Shown in pieces: positions 35,380 to 44,588 of a stretch of 64,000 bases of DNA; position 1 is the stretch's first letter, and each line of letters starts with the position of its first letter. The position numbers were made by a program, and so were the translations under genes. The notes under the pieces were generated by a model. The model worked only from the letters and a program-made list of their open reading frames with translations. It was not told the origin of the DNA and searched no databases. Where the stretch lies: NCBI GenBank assembly GCA_903919075.1, contig CAIXGR010000072.1:1-64000 (forward strand), read 5' to 3'. The stretch comes from an uncultured Bacteroidota bacterium. GTDB lineage: Bacteria > Bacteroidota > Bacteroidia > Chitinophagales > LD1.

Positions 35380-35844
35380 ATGAAAGTGGCTATTGCGGCA
35401 GATCATGCCGGCTTTAATTACAAAACTTTACTAATCCCTGTTCTGCAACAGGCCGGGTACGAAGTTTTGGATTTAGGCACCCATAGCACTGCCCCAACCG
35501 ATTATCCGGACCAGGCTGCAGATATTGCCATGTCTCTTTTAAAATCAAAAGCCCAAAGAGGCGTTATAATTTGTGGAAGTGGTATTGGCGTAAGCGTGGC
35601 GGCTAATAAATTTAAAGGCATCCGTGCCGGTGTTTGTCATGATACCTATTCGGCGCACCAATGTGTTGAACATGATGACGCCAATGTATTATGCCTTGGC
35701 GAACGGGTTATAGGAACAGCCCTGGCGCTGGAAATAGTTCTTACTTTTTTAAAAGCGCAATACAGCCACGCACCCCGCCATCAAAAACGGTTGGATAAAA
35801 TAATTGCCTTGGAAAATAAAAATATGAAGGAGACAAAATTATGA
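35380..35844 (+). CDS. rpiB: ribose-5-phosphate isomerase B
   Basis: 154 residues, RpiB/LacAB fold. Interconverts ribulose-5-phosphate and ribose-5-phosphate. Motifs: KVAIAADHAGFNYKTLL at the N-terminus, DYPDQAADIA, and the phosphate/active-site loop IICGSGIGVSVAANKFKGIRAGVCHDTYSA, followed by HDDANVLCLGERVIG. It lies 4 nt after tkt and overlaps pgi by 4 nt (ATGA). An AAGGAG stretch just before the pgi ATG is one of the few Shine-Dalgarno-like sequences in the window. The non-homologous RpiA is not encoded here. Confidence 0.95.
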   Translation: MKVAIAADHAGFNYKTLLIPVLQQAGYEVLDLGTHSTAPTDYPDQAADIAMSLLKSKAQRGVIICGSGIGVSVAANKFKGIRAGVCHDTYSAHQCVEHDDANVLCLGERVIGTALALEIVLTFLKAQYSHAPRHQKRLDKIIALENKNMKETKL

Positions 35845-37550
35845 GTACCGCATCTGCTCAACAAATAAACCCCGGCCAGCTAAAAAGCGAACTTGAAAGT
35901 ACCTATACAGCATTGAATGACAAACAGGCAGCCAAGCACCTGTTTGATAAAGACCCTGGTTTATGGAAAACTGATAGTGGGCAAAAACAAAAAATAAATG
36001 CACGATTAGGCTGGCTCAACCTTCCAAACAATGCCGATGAACTGATTGATTTTTCGACACAAATAAAAAACGAAGGTTTTAAACACGCAGTGCTACTGGG
36101 CATGGGCGGCAGTAGTTTATGTTCCGAGGTAGCGCGTCAAACATTTGGTAGTGCTAAAGGCTACCCAGAGTTATTAGTGTTAGATAATACCGCTCCATCT
36201 GCCATTATAAGTATTGAAAAACAAATAGATATTGAAAAAACTCTTTTCATCGCTGCCAGCAAATCTGGCAATACTACCGAGACATTAAGCTTCTTCAAAT
36301 ATTTTTATGCTCAGCTTGAAAACAAAGAAATAGCCAACCCCGGTAATAACTTTGTAGCTATAACCGACGATGGAACACCTTTAGTAAAAACAGCCGCCGA
36401 ATATAAATTCAGAAAAGTATTCATCAATCCTTCAGATATCGGCGGTCGGTATTCGGTGCTTTCAAATTTTGGTTTATTGCCCATGGCATTAATGGGTATT
36501 GATATAAAAGCCCTATTGGCAAGTGCGCAACAAATGAAAGAAAACAGCAACCCAGGTGTACCGGTGGCGCTTAACCCCGGCATTAGCCTTGGTGCAGTTT
36601 TGGGCACTGCCCAACAACAGGAACGCGATAAAGTAACTTTTGTATTATCGTCTTCGATTAAAGCCTTCGGATATTGGGTTGAACAATTAATAGCCGAAAG
36701 CACCGGCAAAGAAGGCAAAGGATTAATACCTGATGCCGGTGAAACCTTAGGCTCTCCTGAGGTTTATCAAAACGACAGAATTTTCGTACACTTGTATTTG
36801 CCCTCAGATGACAACAAAAATAACTTCGAAAAATTATCCGCATTAGCACAACAGGGTCATCCGGTAGTAAGCATTGAAGTGGCAGATAAAGCAGCATTGG
36901 GTGGAGAATATTTCCGTTGGGAAGTGGCTACTGCCATTGCCGGTGCTGTAATTGGCATCAACCCTTTCGATGAGCCAAATGTGGCTGAAGGAAAAAAGAA
37001 TACTAATGATTTATTGGATGAGTGGCTAAAAAAGGGTTCCTTCAAAAAACTACAACCGGTAATACATGAAGGCAATATTTCAGTTTATGGAAATGAAAAA
37101 GAACCGGGAACCGGGAACCCCGCTGTGCTGAAAGATTTTATAAACAACTTTACATCACAGGCAAAAACCGGTGATTACATAGCTCTGTTAGCCTATTTCG
37201 AAGAAACAGACCAGCGTGATGAAATGCTGCAAACGTGCCGCATGCAAATGCGCGATAAACTAAAAGTAGCTGTAACACTAGGTTATGGACCACGTTATTT
37301 ACATTCCACCGGCCAGCTGCATAAAGGCGGGCCCGACACAGGTGTATATGTTATATTAACCGGCGATGAACAAGCCGATGTTCCGATTCCCGGAGGACAA
37401 TATGGTTTTGGCACTTTGCACCGGGCACAATCATTAGGCGATTTCAGATCGTTAAGCGATAAAGGACGCAGAGTTATTTATATAGAATTAGGAAAAAATA
37501 TTGATACCGGTTTAAAAGAATTATATAAGGTAGTGTGCGGTACTGAATAG
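35841..37550 (+). CDS. pgi: glucose-6-phosphate isomerase (stand-alone form related to transaldolase/PGI fusions)
   Basis: 569 residues. Interconverts glucose-6-phosphate and fructose-6-phosphate. SIS-domain motifs: LLGMGGSSLCSEVARQTFG (~89-107), AASKSGNTTETLSFFKYF (~137-154), DIGGRYSVLSNFGLLP (~198-213) and LIAESTGKEGKGLIPDAGE (~278-296). The overall sequence, including the long C-terminal part ending HRAQSLGDFRSLSDKGRRVIYIELG, resembles the PGI half of bifunctional transaldolase/PGI proteins more than E. coli-type Pgi. The N-terminus (MSTASAQQINPGQLKSELES) is too short to hold a transaldolase domain. The operon around it is devoted to glucose-6-phosphate use, so a house-keeping PGI role is likely. 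Confidence 0.88.
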   Translation: MSTASAQQINPGQLKSELESTYTALNDKQAAKHLFDKDPGLWKTDSGQKQKINARLGWLNLPNNADELIDFSTQIKNEGFKHAVLLGMGGSSLCSEVARQTFGSAKGYPELLVLDNTAPSAIISIEKQIDIEKTLFIAASKSGNTTETLSFFKYFYAQLENKEIANPGNNFVAITDDGTPLVKTAAEYKFRKVFINPSDIGGRYSVLSNFGLLPMALMGIDIKALLASAQQMKENSNPGVPVALNPGISLGAVLGTAQQQERDKVTFVLSSSIKAFGYWVEQLIAESTGKEGKGLIPDAGETLGSPEVYQNDRIFVHLYLPSDDNKNNFEKLSALAQQGHPVVSIEVADKAALGGEYFRWEVATAIAGAVIGINPFDEPNVAEGKKNTNDLLDEWLKKGSFKKLQPVIHEGNISVYGNEKEPGTGNPAVLKDFINNFTSQAKTGDYIALLAYFEETDQRDEMLQTCRMQMRDKLKVAVTLGYGPRYLHSTGQLHKGGPDTGVYVILTGDEQADVPIPGGQYGFGTLHRAQSLGDFRSLSDKGRRVIYIELGKNIDTGLKELYKVVCGTE

Positions 37551-37568
37551 TCGCAAGTTTTGACTAAC

Positions 37569-38174
37569 ATGAAGATGAATAAAATTACCACTTTGTTTCT
37601 CGATATAGGAGGCGTGCTGCTTACCAATGGCTGGGGCCGTGAGCAAAGGCAAGTTGCTATCGAAAAATTTGATCTTAACAAAGATGAAATTAATGACCGC
37701 AACAGCTTGATTTGGGATACTTACGAAGCCGGCAAACTAAACCTGGATGATTATCTCGACTTTGTTGTGTTTTATCAAAAAAGAGATTTCTCTAAAAAGG
37801 AATTTACTGATTTTATTATGGCTCAATCGCAACCGTTAGATGGGGCGATTGAATATTTTAAAACCCTGAAAAAAGAACGCGGATACAAAATTATTGCCCT
37901 TAGTAATGAAGTTCGAGAATTGAACGAATACCGGATTGAGAAATATAAACTTAATGAGCTATTCGATTTTTATATATCTTCTTGTTACGTGCATTTACGA
38001 AAACCGGCGCCTGATATTTACAATCTGGCTTTTGATACTGCGCAAATCAGTAAAAGCGAAGCTGTTTATATTGATGACCGGTTGCCATATATTGAAATGG
38101 CAATAAAATTGGGTATTACAAGTTTACATTACACTGGTGTAGAAAGTGCGCAAGCATATTTTAAGAACATCTGA
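37569..38174 (+). CDS. HAD-superfamily hydrolase
   Basis: 202 residues from the ATG at 37569 (MKMNKITTLFLDIGGVLLTNGWG); a TTG three codons earlier is disregarded. HAD motif I is FLDIGGVLL with the nucleophile Asp in DIGG. A four-helix cap follows (~30-90). Motif II is IIALSNEV (Ser), the Lys lies in LRKPAPDIYNLAFD, and motif IV is VYIDDRLPYIEMA. The DIGGVL variant lacks the classical second Asp at +2, replaced by Gly. This is common among HAD-IA proteins annotated as FMN or alpha-D-glucose-1-phosphate phosphatases (YihX-like); if the general acid is truly absent, activity may be low. It sits between pgi and gnd, so a sugar-phosphate or repair phosphatase role is possible. Confidence 0.82.
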   Translation: MKMNKITTLFLDIGGVLLTNGWGREQRQVAIEKFDLNKDEINDRNSLIWDTYEAGKLNLDDYLDFVVFYQKRDFSKKEFTDFIMAQSQPLDGAIEYFKTLKKERGYKIIALSNEVRELNEYRIEKYKLNELFDFYISSCYVHLRKPAPDIYNLAFDTAQISKSEAVYIDDRLPYIEMAIKLGITSLHYTGVESAQAYFKNI

Positions 38175-38191
38175 TATTAAAAGACAAAACA

Positions 38192-39613
38192 ATGGCAGAG
38201 CAACAATACGATTATGGAATGATAGGCCTCGGCACCATGGGCCGAAATTTGGTTTATAATATGTGCGACCATGGATACAGTGTAGCAGGATTTGATAAAG
38301 ATGCAGCGCAGGTAACAACATTTCAAAACGAAGCAAAAGGCAAAACCGTTTTCGGAACTGCTGATTTGAATGAATTTATTGCAGCGCTAAAAAGCCCACG
38401 CACTATATTAATGCTGGTGCCCGCCGGTGCTGTGGTTGATATAGTTATTGATGAATTAAAACCACTGCTCTCAAAATATGATATGCTGATAGACTGTGGT
38501 AATTCTCACTTTACCGATACTGATAAGCGTCTTGAATCTTTAGCTAAAGAAAACCTGCATTTTATGGGCGTAGGTGTTTCAGGTGGCGAAGATGGTGCCC
38601 GTTTTGGCCCAAGTATTATGCCCGGCGGAACACAACAAATTTATTCACGGGTAGGCCCTATGCTCGAAGCAATTTCGGCTAAAGTAAATAACGAGCCCTG
38701 TGTAACTTACCTAGGCCCCGGCTCATCGGGCCATTACGTAAAAATGGTTCACAATGGTATTGAGTATGGTTTAATGCAGCTTATTTCCGAAGCCTATCAT
38801 TTATTGAAAGAAGTTGGAGGCTTAAACAATGATGAACTGCATGAAGTGTTTTCAAAATGGAACGAAGGGCCTTTGCAGTCTTTTCTGATTGAAATCACAG
38901 CAACCATTTTTTCACAGAAAGATGAATTGACGAACAACAGCCTTATAGATATGATTTTGGATGGTGCCAAGCAAAAAGGCACCGGTAAATGGACCTCGCA
39001 AAACGCTATGGATTTAGGAATACCAGTCCCTTCAATCGATGTAGCTGTAACCGCTCGCGAAATATCTTCTTTTAAAGAAGAGCGTGCATCTGCGCAGAAA
39101 AAACTAAACGGGCCTGAGCAAAACGTAACTACAGATAAAAACGAACTAGTAAAATCATTAGAACAAGCTCTTCTTTTCTCAATGATTACTACCTATGCAC
39201 AAGGCATGAATTTAATGCAACACGCATCGGTGGAATTAAAATACAATTTAAAGTTGGAAGATGTGGCGCGCATCTGGCGTGGCGGATGCATTATACGAGC
39301 CACGCTGTTAGAAAATATTCGCACTGCGTATTCAAAACAACCGGCTTTAGCAAATATTATGGTCGATGATTATTTTGCAAATCAGCTAGCGCAGTCGCAA
39401 ACCGGTATTCGTAAAATAATTCAACTTGCTACTACTACCGGCATACCCATGCCCGTTATGATGTCATCATTATCGTATTACGATAGCTACCGGCACGGTT
39501 GGCTACCCGCAAATTTAATACAAGCACAGCGCGATTATTTTGGTGCACATACATACGAGCGCACTGACCGCAAAGGAATTTTCCACACAAAATGGACTCA
39601 AAAACAAAAATAG
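38192..39613 (+). CDS. gnd: 6-phosphogluconate dehydrogenase, decarboxylating
   Basis: 473 residues. Oxidatively decarboxylates 6-phosphogluconate to ribulose-5-phosphate, reducing NADP (or NAD). The N-terminal Rossmann motif is [29 protein letters not shown]. The active site is visible in [20 protein letters not shown] and in the catalytic Lys of [18 protein letters not shown]. Helical dimerisation domain: [28 protein letters not shown], and [16 protein letters not shown]. The C-terminus has [22 protein letters not shown]. This is the long (~470-residue) form. The residues after the first glycine loop (AGFDKDAA) do not let me decide firmly between NADP and NAD. Followed after 2 nt, or with a 22-nt overlap, by zwf. 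Confidence 0.96.
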   Translation: MAEQQYDYGMIGLGTMGRNLVYNMCDHGYSVAGFDKDAAQVTTFQNEAKGKTVFGTADLNEFIAALKSPRTILMLVPAGAVVDIVIDELKPLLSKYDMLIDCGNSHFTDTDKRLESLAKENLHFMGVGVSGGEDGARFGPSIMPGGTQQIYSRVGPMLEAISAKVNNEPCVTYLGPGSSGHYVKMVHNGIEYGLMQLISEAYHLLKEVGGLNNDELHEVFSKWNEGPLQSFLIEITATIFSQKDELTNNSLIDMILDGAKQKGTGKWTSQNAMDLGIPVPSIDVAVTAREISSFKEERASAQKKLNGPEQNVTTDKNELVKSLEQALLFSMITTYAQGMNLMQHASVELKYNLKLEDVARIWRGGCIIRATLLENIRTAYSKQPALANIMVDDYFANQLAQSQTGIRKIIQLATTTGIPMPVMMSSLSYYDSYRHGWLPANLIQAQRDYFGAHTYERTDRKGIFHTKWTQKQK

Positions 39614-39615
39614 AA

Positions 39616-41130
39616 ATGGAATCAGCAATTAAAGTTCCCCCAACTATAATAGTAATCTTCGGGGCCACCGGCGATTTAACATGGCGCAAACTAATACCGG
39701 CAATTTATAATTTACATATAGATAAATGGACGCCCGATAATTTTTTAGTATTAGGTATTGGCCGTAAAGACTTAACCGACGCACAGTTCAACAAACATTT
39801 GCATGAAGGCGTAGATAAATTTAGCCGCCGGGGAAAAGCAAAAAAGAAAGATTGGGACGCCTTCGCCAAATGCGTTAACTACCATAAAGGCGAGGTTACA
39901 GATATTGCAACTTACGAATATGTGGCGCGGCAAATTAAACTGTTAGAAAAAAAATGGGGTGGCCCGGTTAACCGGGTTCTATACATGGCAGTGCCACCGC
40001 AATATTTTGAACAGATAGCTGTAAAAATTGGCAAGGTAGGTTTAGCTAAAGATAAAAAGTTGAGCCGTGTTGTAATTGAAAAACCTTTCGGGCACGATTT
40101 GGAAAGCTCCAAACATTTAAATAATCTGCTTCACAATATGTTTGATGAAAGTCAGATTTATCGTATCGACCATTATCTGGGTAAAGAAACAGTTCAGAAC
40201 ATTCTAGCTTTCCGTTTTGCGAATGCTTTGTTTGAACCTATCTGGAATAGGAATTATATTGACAATGTGCAGATAACTGTTTCAGAACAATTAGGCGTTG
40301 AGAATCGAGGCAACTATTACGAAACTGCCGGTGCGCTACGCGATATGATTCAAAACCATATTCTACAGTTACTATGTTTAATTGCCATGGAGCCGCCCGT
40401 TTCGTTTAATGCCGATGAAGTGCGCAATAGAAAAGTAGATGTGTTGAATGCTTTAAGAAAATTTAAACTTGAAGAAGTGCATAAATTTGCCGTGCGTGGT
40501 CAATATGGCGAAGGGTGGATAGAAGGGAAGAAAGTAAAAGGTTACCGGCAGGAACCTGATGTAAATAAAAAATCTACTAAGGAAACGTTCGCAGCTATTA
40601 AATTTTATATTGATAACTGGCGCTGGCAGGGCGTTCCCTTCTATTTACGCACCGGTAAGCGCATGAACGAAACTATTTCAGCCATCACCATACAATTCAG
40701 CCCTGTACCACATCAATCTTTTCCTTCGGAAGCTACCGGTAACTGGCAGCCGAACAGATTAGTGATGAATATTCAACCACACATGGGTATACGTCTTCGC
40801 TTCCAGGCAAAGCGTCCGGGATTGGAAATGTTGCTGTCGCCGGTGGATATGTTATTTGATTACGCCGAATCGTATACTTCCGGTACTCCAGAAGCATACG
40901 AGACTTTACTATTAGATATTATGCAGGGCGATTCAACATTATTTATGCGTGCCGACCAAGTTGAAGCCGCATGGGATATTTTAATGCCAATAATTAAAGC
41001 GTGGGAAAATAGTCCGTCGGTAAACTTCCCCAACTATGCTGCCGGAATGCAGGGGCCTGAAGATGCTGAAGCATTGATTGCAAAAGATGGTCACAACTGG
41101 ATAGTAATGCCACCAGATAATGAAGAATAA
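39616..41130 (+). CDS. zwf: glucose-6-phosphate dehydrogenase
   Basis: 504 residues from the ATG at 39616. An in-frame ATG at 39592 inside gnd would add eight residues; the later start gives the usual short lead before [23 protein letters not shown]. The enzyme oxidises glucose-6-phosphate to 6-phosphogluconolactone, the entry to the oxidative pentose-phosphate pathway. Motifs: coenzyme loop [21 protein letters not shown]; and active-site [21 protein letters not shown] with the catalytic His in DHYLGKE. Substrate-binding residues lie in [11 protein letters not shown]. Its stop shares one base with the start of pgl, and gnd is directly upstream, so the three oxidative-branch enzymes are made together. 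Confidence 0.96.
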   Translation: MESAIKVPPTIIVIFGATGDLTWRKLIPAIYNLHIDKWTPDNFLVLGIGRKDLTDAQFNKHLHEGVDKFSRRGKAKKKDWDAFAKCVNYHKGEVTDIATYEYVARQIKLLEKKWGGPVNRVLYMAVPPQYFEQIAVKIGKVGLAKDKKLSRVVIEKPFGHDLESSKHLNNLLHNMFDESQIYRIDHYLGKETVQNILAFRFANALFEPIWNRNYIDNVQITVSEQLGVENRGNYYETAGALRDMIQNHILQLLCLIAMEPPVSFNADEVRNRKVDVLNALRKFKLEEVHKFAVRGQYGEGWIEGKKVKGYRQEPDVNKKSTKETFAAIKFYIDNWRWQGVPFYLRTGKRMNETISAITIQFSPVPHQSFPSEATGNWQPNRLVMNIQPHMGIRLRFQAKRPGLEMLLSPVDMLFDYAESYTSGTPEAYETLLLDIMQGDSTLFMRADQVEAAWDILMPIIKAWENSPSVNFPNYAAGMQGPEDAEALIAKDGHNWIVMPPDNEE

Positions 41131-41864
41131 TGGGCGCTAAAAACAATTTACAGGTATTCGAAACTATCGACGCATTAACTGAAGCAGCCGCTAATTTAAT
41201 TATTGATTTTGCTCAGAACACTATTCAGCAAAGAGGCAGATTTGCATTATGCCTCTCCGGTGGGCGTACTCCCGAAAAATTGTATTCGCTTTTAGCTCAA
41301 CCACAGTTTCAAAACAAAATAAATTGGGCCAAAACTTTTGTATTTTGGGGAGATGAACGTTGTGTTCCGTTAGACGATAAACAGAACAATGCCCTGATGG
41401 CAAAATTGTTACTGCTTGATAAAGTTAAAATACCGGTTGGAAATATTTTCCCTATACCGGTTAACCTATCCCCTGCCGAAGCTGCAAAAGCTTACGAAAA
41501 AAGCCTCCACGATTTCTTTGGTAAAAACGAACCCAGCTTTGATTTAATATTATTAGGATTAGGCGAAAACGCTCACACTGCTTCTCTCTTTCCCGATACA
41601 GAGGTTATTCATGAACTAAAACATTGGGTTAAGGAAGTGTATGTTGACGAAGTAAAAATGTTTCGCGTAACTATGACTGCACCTCTTATCAATAAAGCGC
41701 ACAATATTGCATTTTTAGTTACCGGTGCTGAAAAAGCTGAAGTAATGAAAACCATATTGAAGGCGCCATTTGAACCTGATAAATACCCAGCACAACTCAT
41801 TAAGCCTGAGCAAGGAAGCCTGTATTGGTTGGCAGATAAGGGCGCAGCAGCATTATGCTTATAG
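41130..41864 (+). CDS. pgl: 6-phosphogluconolactonase
   Basis: 244 residues, DevB/SOL-type (NagB fold). Hydrolyses 6-phosphogluconolactone to 6-phosphogluconate, the step between zwf and gnd. Motifs: LCLSGGRTPEKLYSLLA near residue 34, FVFWGDERCVPLDDKQNN (~70-87), and DLILLGLGENAHTASLFPDTEVIHE with the catalytic His (~135-155). The start ATG overlaps the zwf stop by one base. It is the last gene of the operon; the 152 nt before the next gene contain no strong hairpin. Confidence 0.95.
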   Translation: MGAKNNLQVFETIDALTEAAANLIIDFAQNTIQQRGRFALCLSGGRTPEKLYSLLAQPQFQNKINWAKTFVFWGDERCVPLDDKQNNALMAKLLLLDKVKIPVGNIFPIPVNLSPAEAAKAYEKSLHDFFGKNEPSFDLILLGLGENAHTASLFPDTEVIHELKHWVKEVYVDEVKMFRVTMTAPLINKAHNIAFLVTGAEKAEVMKTILKAPFEPDKYPAQLIKPEQGSLYWLADKGAAALCL

Positions 41865-42016
41865 CATGGTTTTGCTTTACAAATTTCAAAAACGTTTCTT
41901 GTTTTCACCAGCTTTTTGAATTATCTTCACTAACCAACTTTTATTTGCATCCATTTTTAAAAAATATTCGTCTTTAAATAACATAATTTTTTGAATCAAA
42001 ACATATTTCACCCATT

Positions 42017-43525
42017 ATGAAAAGTTTCTTTACACTTTGTTTATTGTTTGTGGCAGGTACTTCTCTTTTCGCACAACTAGAAATAGATCATCCGATTCAA
42101 TTAACCGGTAACGGTGCAAACGCAAAAATTAGCGGTATTCAAGATGTAACTGATGCACAAGATGCTATGAGCGTGCAATCCCTGCAAAAAGGTGGGTTTA
42201 TATTTTCAACGTCTACCGGTTCAGGTAATGCTTTCAATCTTAGCCTCTCTCCCCCTATTACCTCATATCAAAAGGGCATGGTTTTTAATTTTATTTCAAA
42301 CCAATCTATTACTGGGGCTTCAACTTTAAATATCAATAACCTTGGTACTGTATCTATAAAGAAAAATTTTAATCACGATTTGGACGGCTGCGAAATACAA
42401 AACGGGCAAGCAGTAACTGTTGTATATGATGGCACCAATTTTCAAATGACCTCAACGCCTTATCCTGGCATTTTACCTACAACGGCTAATGCCGGCCCTG
42501 ACCAGACCAACGCACCAAACCCTGCTACACTTGCAGCTAATGCGCCTACTAATGGCACCGGTGCTTGGAGCGTTGTAACCGGAAGTGGCGGCTCTTTTTC
42601 GGATTTATTTAGTCCCACCAGTACGTTTTCAGGGCAATTAGGTAGCTCTTACGTATTGCGTTGGACTATAACTTCTCAATGTGGCACCAGTACTTCTGAT
42701 GTCCATATTTCAATTGCTAATTACACACCCGGCTCTCAAACATTTACTTCATTGGGCGGCCCAACCAATTTCACAGTTCCTGCCGGTGTTAGTTCTGTAA
42801 CCATCGAATGTTGGGGCGCGCAAGGCGGCACCGGAAACGGAAGCCAACCAGGTGGTTTAGGCGGCTATGCCAAGGGCACTTTAAGCGTTCAATCAGGTTC
42901 AACTTTATATGTATATGTAGGTGGCCAAAACGGCACCAACGGCGGGGGAACCGGCAGTACAACCGGTGGCTACGGAGGTGGCGAATCTGATGTGCGCCAG
43001 GGTGGAACAGCATATGCAAACTGGGTAATAGTAGCCGGCGGTGGTGGTGGTGGTTCATACGGTGGTGGTGCTGCAGGTGGTGCAGGTGGCGGTGGAAGCA
43101 GTTGTGCAAATGGAGTAGGCGGTGCAGGTGGCACATCTCAATCACCTCAATATGGAGCACCGGGCGGTCCAGGCACTTGCACCAGTGGAGGTACCGGTGG
43201 TAGTTCTTACGGTGGTTGGACCGGTGGTGGTGGTGGTGGCGGACTTACCAGCGGAGGTACCGGTAGCGGGGGTGGTGGATATGGTAATACTGCCGGCACA
43301 GGTACACAAGGCGTGGGTGGCGATCGTGGAGTTAATACCGGATATAGCTGCAATTCGGGTTGTGGTGGCGGAGGCGGTTACTACGGAGGCGGCGGAAGTA
43401 GCGACGGACAATGCGCTGCCGGTAGCGGTGGCGGCGGGTCATCATGGGCATCAAACGCTATGACTAATTTAAGCTTTTCAGGAGGCACTCAATCCGGAAA
43501 TGGCAAGGTTACTATTACCTGGTAA
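42017..43525 (+). CDS. secreted glycine-rich protein, third family member
   Basis: 502 residues, signal peptide MKSFFTLCLLFVAGTSLFAQ. The N-terminal ~150 residues differ from the two copies at 1-4411 (DHPIQLTGNGANAKISGIQDVTDAQDAMSVQSLQKGGF, then a tail-fibre-like beta segment KGMVFNFISNQSITGASTLNINNLG). An Ig/PKD-like module follows (~155-240, NGTGAWSVVTGSGGSFSD). The C-terminal half is the same glycine-rich domain: GSQTFTSLGGPTNFTVPAGVSSVTIECWGAQGGTG, LYVYVGG, GGGESDVRQGGTAYANWVIVAGGGGGG, ending in SGNGKVTITW. Cysteine pairs in SCNSGCGGGGG and QCAAGSGGGGSS may form disulfides. There is no T9SS sorting domain. Probably surface-exposed or secreted; function unknown. It stands alone, without the ~190-residue partner protein. 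Confidence 0.85.
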   Translation: MKSFFTLCLLFVAGTSLFAQLEIDHPIQLTGNGANAKISGIQDVTDAQDAMSVQSLQKGGFIFSTSTGSGNAFNLSLSPPITSYQKGMVFNFISNQSITGASTLNINNLGTVSIKKNFNHDLDGCEIQNGQAVTVVYDGTNFQMTSTPYPGILPTTANAGPDQTNAPNPATLAANAPTNGTGAWSVVTGSGGSFSDLFSPTSTFSGQLGSSYVLRWTITSQCGTSTSDVHISIANYTPGSQTFTSLGGPTNFTVPAGVSSVTIECWGAQGGTGNGSQPGGLGGYAKGTLSVQSGSTLYVYVGGQNGTNGGGTGSTTGGYGGGESDVRQGGTAYANWVIVAGGGGGGSYGGGAAGGAGGGGSSCANGVGGAGGTSQSPQYGAPGGPGTCTSGGTGGSSYGGWTGGGGGGGLTSGGTGSGGGGYGNTAGTGTQGVGGDRGVNTGYSCNSGCGGGGGYYGGGGSSDGQCAAGSGGGGSSWASNAMTNLSFSGGTQSGNGKVTITW

Positions 43526-43553
43526 TAGTTTTGAAATAAATTTCAAAACTATT
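43524..43553. terminator. bidirectional terminator spanning both stop codons
   Basis: AATAGTTTTGAAAT (43524-43537) and ATTTCAAAACTATT (43540-43553) are perfect 14-bp arms around a two-base loop. The left arm begins inside the TAA of the glycine-rich gene and the right arm ends inside the TAA of the convergent oxidoreductase gene. It serves both strands; the U-rich tail expected of a classical terminator is only partial. Confidence 0.65.
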
Positions 43554-44215
43554 TATGTGGCCGCTAAGGCCACTATATCTTTTACTTCTAAAATTTGCTT
43601 TTCATAGCCTTTAGTAACTGAGTTTATCATTGCCAAGCCCAACTCTTTTAAAGTAGAAACATGCTTGGGGAATACCGCACGTAATAGCGGGTATGCCCAT
43701 GTAATATATTTGTAATATTTATTGGTGTTTCTCATGCCCGGCTTGGGGTGCATATAACCCGGACGGAAATTATATGCTTTCTTAAAAGGTAATTTCATTA
43801 AATCATTTTCCGTTTTTCCTTTTACACGTGCCCACATTATTTTTCCTTTTTCAGTACTATCCGTACTTCCTCCTGAAACAAAACAGAATGTCATATCCGG
43901 ATTCAACGTACTTAGGATTTTAGCAACACTCATCGTTAGCGTATAGGTTACCTTATAATAATCTACTTCTGACATGCCGACAGATGATGTTCCCAAACAG
44001 AAAAAACATGCATTATAACCACTAAGTTGTCCTTCAATTCCTGAAAGGTTATAAAAATCAGCAACTATAATTTCCTTCAATTTCGGATGTTTTATACCAT
44101 ATGGCTTTCTGCCCAGTAATAAAACTTCCTCTACATGCATATTATTTAAACACTCATGCAATACACCCTCTCCTACCATACCTGTTGCGCCTGTTACTAT
44201 TGCTTTTATTTTCAT
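43553..44215 (-). CDS. NAD(P)-binding Rossmann-fold oxidoreductase (HTATIP2-like)
   Basis: 220 residues, short atypical SDR. The N-terminal dinucleotide-binding motif is AIVTGATGMVGEGVLHECL (TGATGMVG). It continues with VLLLGRKPYGIKHPKLKEIIVADFYNLSGIEGQLSGYNACFFCLGTSSVGMSEVDYYKVTYTL, the layout of HTATIP2/TIP30-like proteins and NAD-dependent epimerase relatives. The canonical YxxxK pair is not clear (K in MWARVKGKTENDLMKL), so catalysis is uncertain. The C-terminal part (FRPGYMHPKPGMRNTNKYYKYITWAYPLLRAVFP) may contact a membrane or substrate. The function is probably a small-molecule oxidoreductase or redox sensor. Stand-alone gene, convergent with the glycine-rich gene. Confidence 0.75.
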   Translation of the reverse strand: MKIKAIVTGATGMVGEGVLHECLNNMHVEEVLLLGRKPYGIKHPKLKEIIVADFYNLSGIEGQLSGYNACFFCLGTSSVGMSEVDYYKVTYTLTMSVAKILSTLNPDMTFCFVSGGSTDSTEKGKIMWARVKGKTENDLMKLPFKKAYNFRPGYMHPKPGMRNTNKYYKYITWAYPLLRAVFPKHVSTLKELGLAMINSVTKGYEKQILEVKDIVALAAT

Positions 44216-44381
44216 TATTAATAATTTATTTGAAAAACTCCTGCTATCTAAGACGAGATAGACTGCTTATAATTGTATGTAAAAATAGTTTTCTCCTGCT
44301 TCCTTTTATTTTCCACCAGGGCAACCATTACTTTACAAAACAAAACTTTCCTTAGCTTCGCGGCAAATAACAACCCCAAAA

Positions 44382-44468
44382 GGAAAGATGCCAGAGTGGT
44401 TGAATGGAACAGTCTCGAAAACTGTCTTACTCGCAAGGGTAACGAGGGTTCGAATCCCTCTCTTTCCG
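44382..44468 (+). tRNA. tRNA-Ser (CGA)
   Basis: An 87-nt class II tRNA. The acceptor stem GGAAAGA (44382-44388) pairs with TCTTTCC (44461-44467), followed by discriminator G. The anticodon stem ACAGT/ACTGT encloses the loop CTCGAAA with anticodon CGA at 44416-44418, reading UCG. It has a long variable arm typical of serine tRNAs and a T arm GAGGG-TTCGAAT-CCCTC. The 3' CCA is not encoded (GCA follows). A possible promoter, TAGCTTCG at 44353-44360, lies ~20 nt upstream. The rest of the 44216-44588 gap shows nothing else. Confidence 0.95.
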
Positions 44469-44588
44469 CAACTAATATTCAACGCCAATTTGTGAAACCG
44501 TAATCTGGAAGATGTTTATTTCAAAAATGCGAAACAAGTTTTTTTACCTGCTTATTATTTTGCATTCAGCAATTACAAACCAGTAGAA

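Noticed and set aside
42789-43160. Minus-strand His/Arg/Leu-rich frame opposite the third glycine-rich gene
   Set aside because: Same composition artefact of glycine codon runs; no start context or family resemblance.
42830-43450. Dense GGTGGTGG-type repeats that could suggest a CRISPR or satellite
   Set aside because: They are degenerate in-frame glycine codons inside a coding domain, with no regular spacer-repeat pattern.
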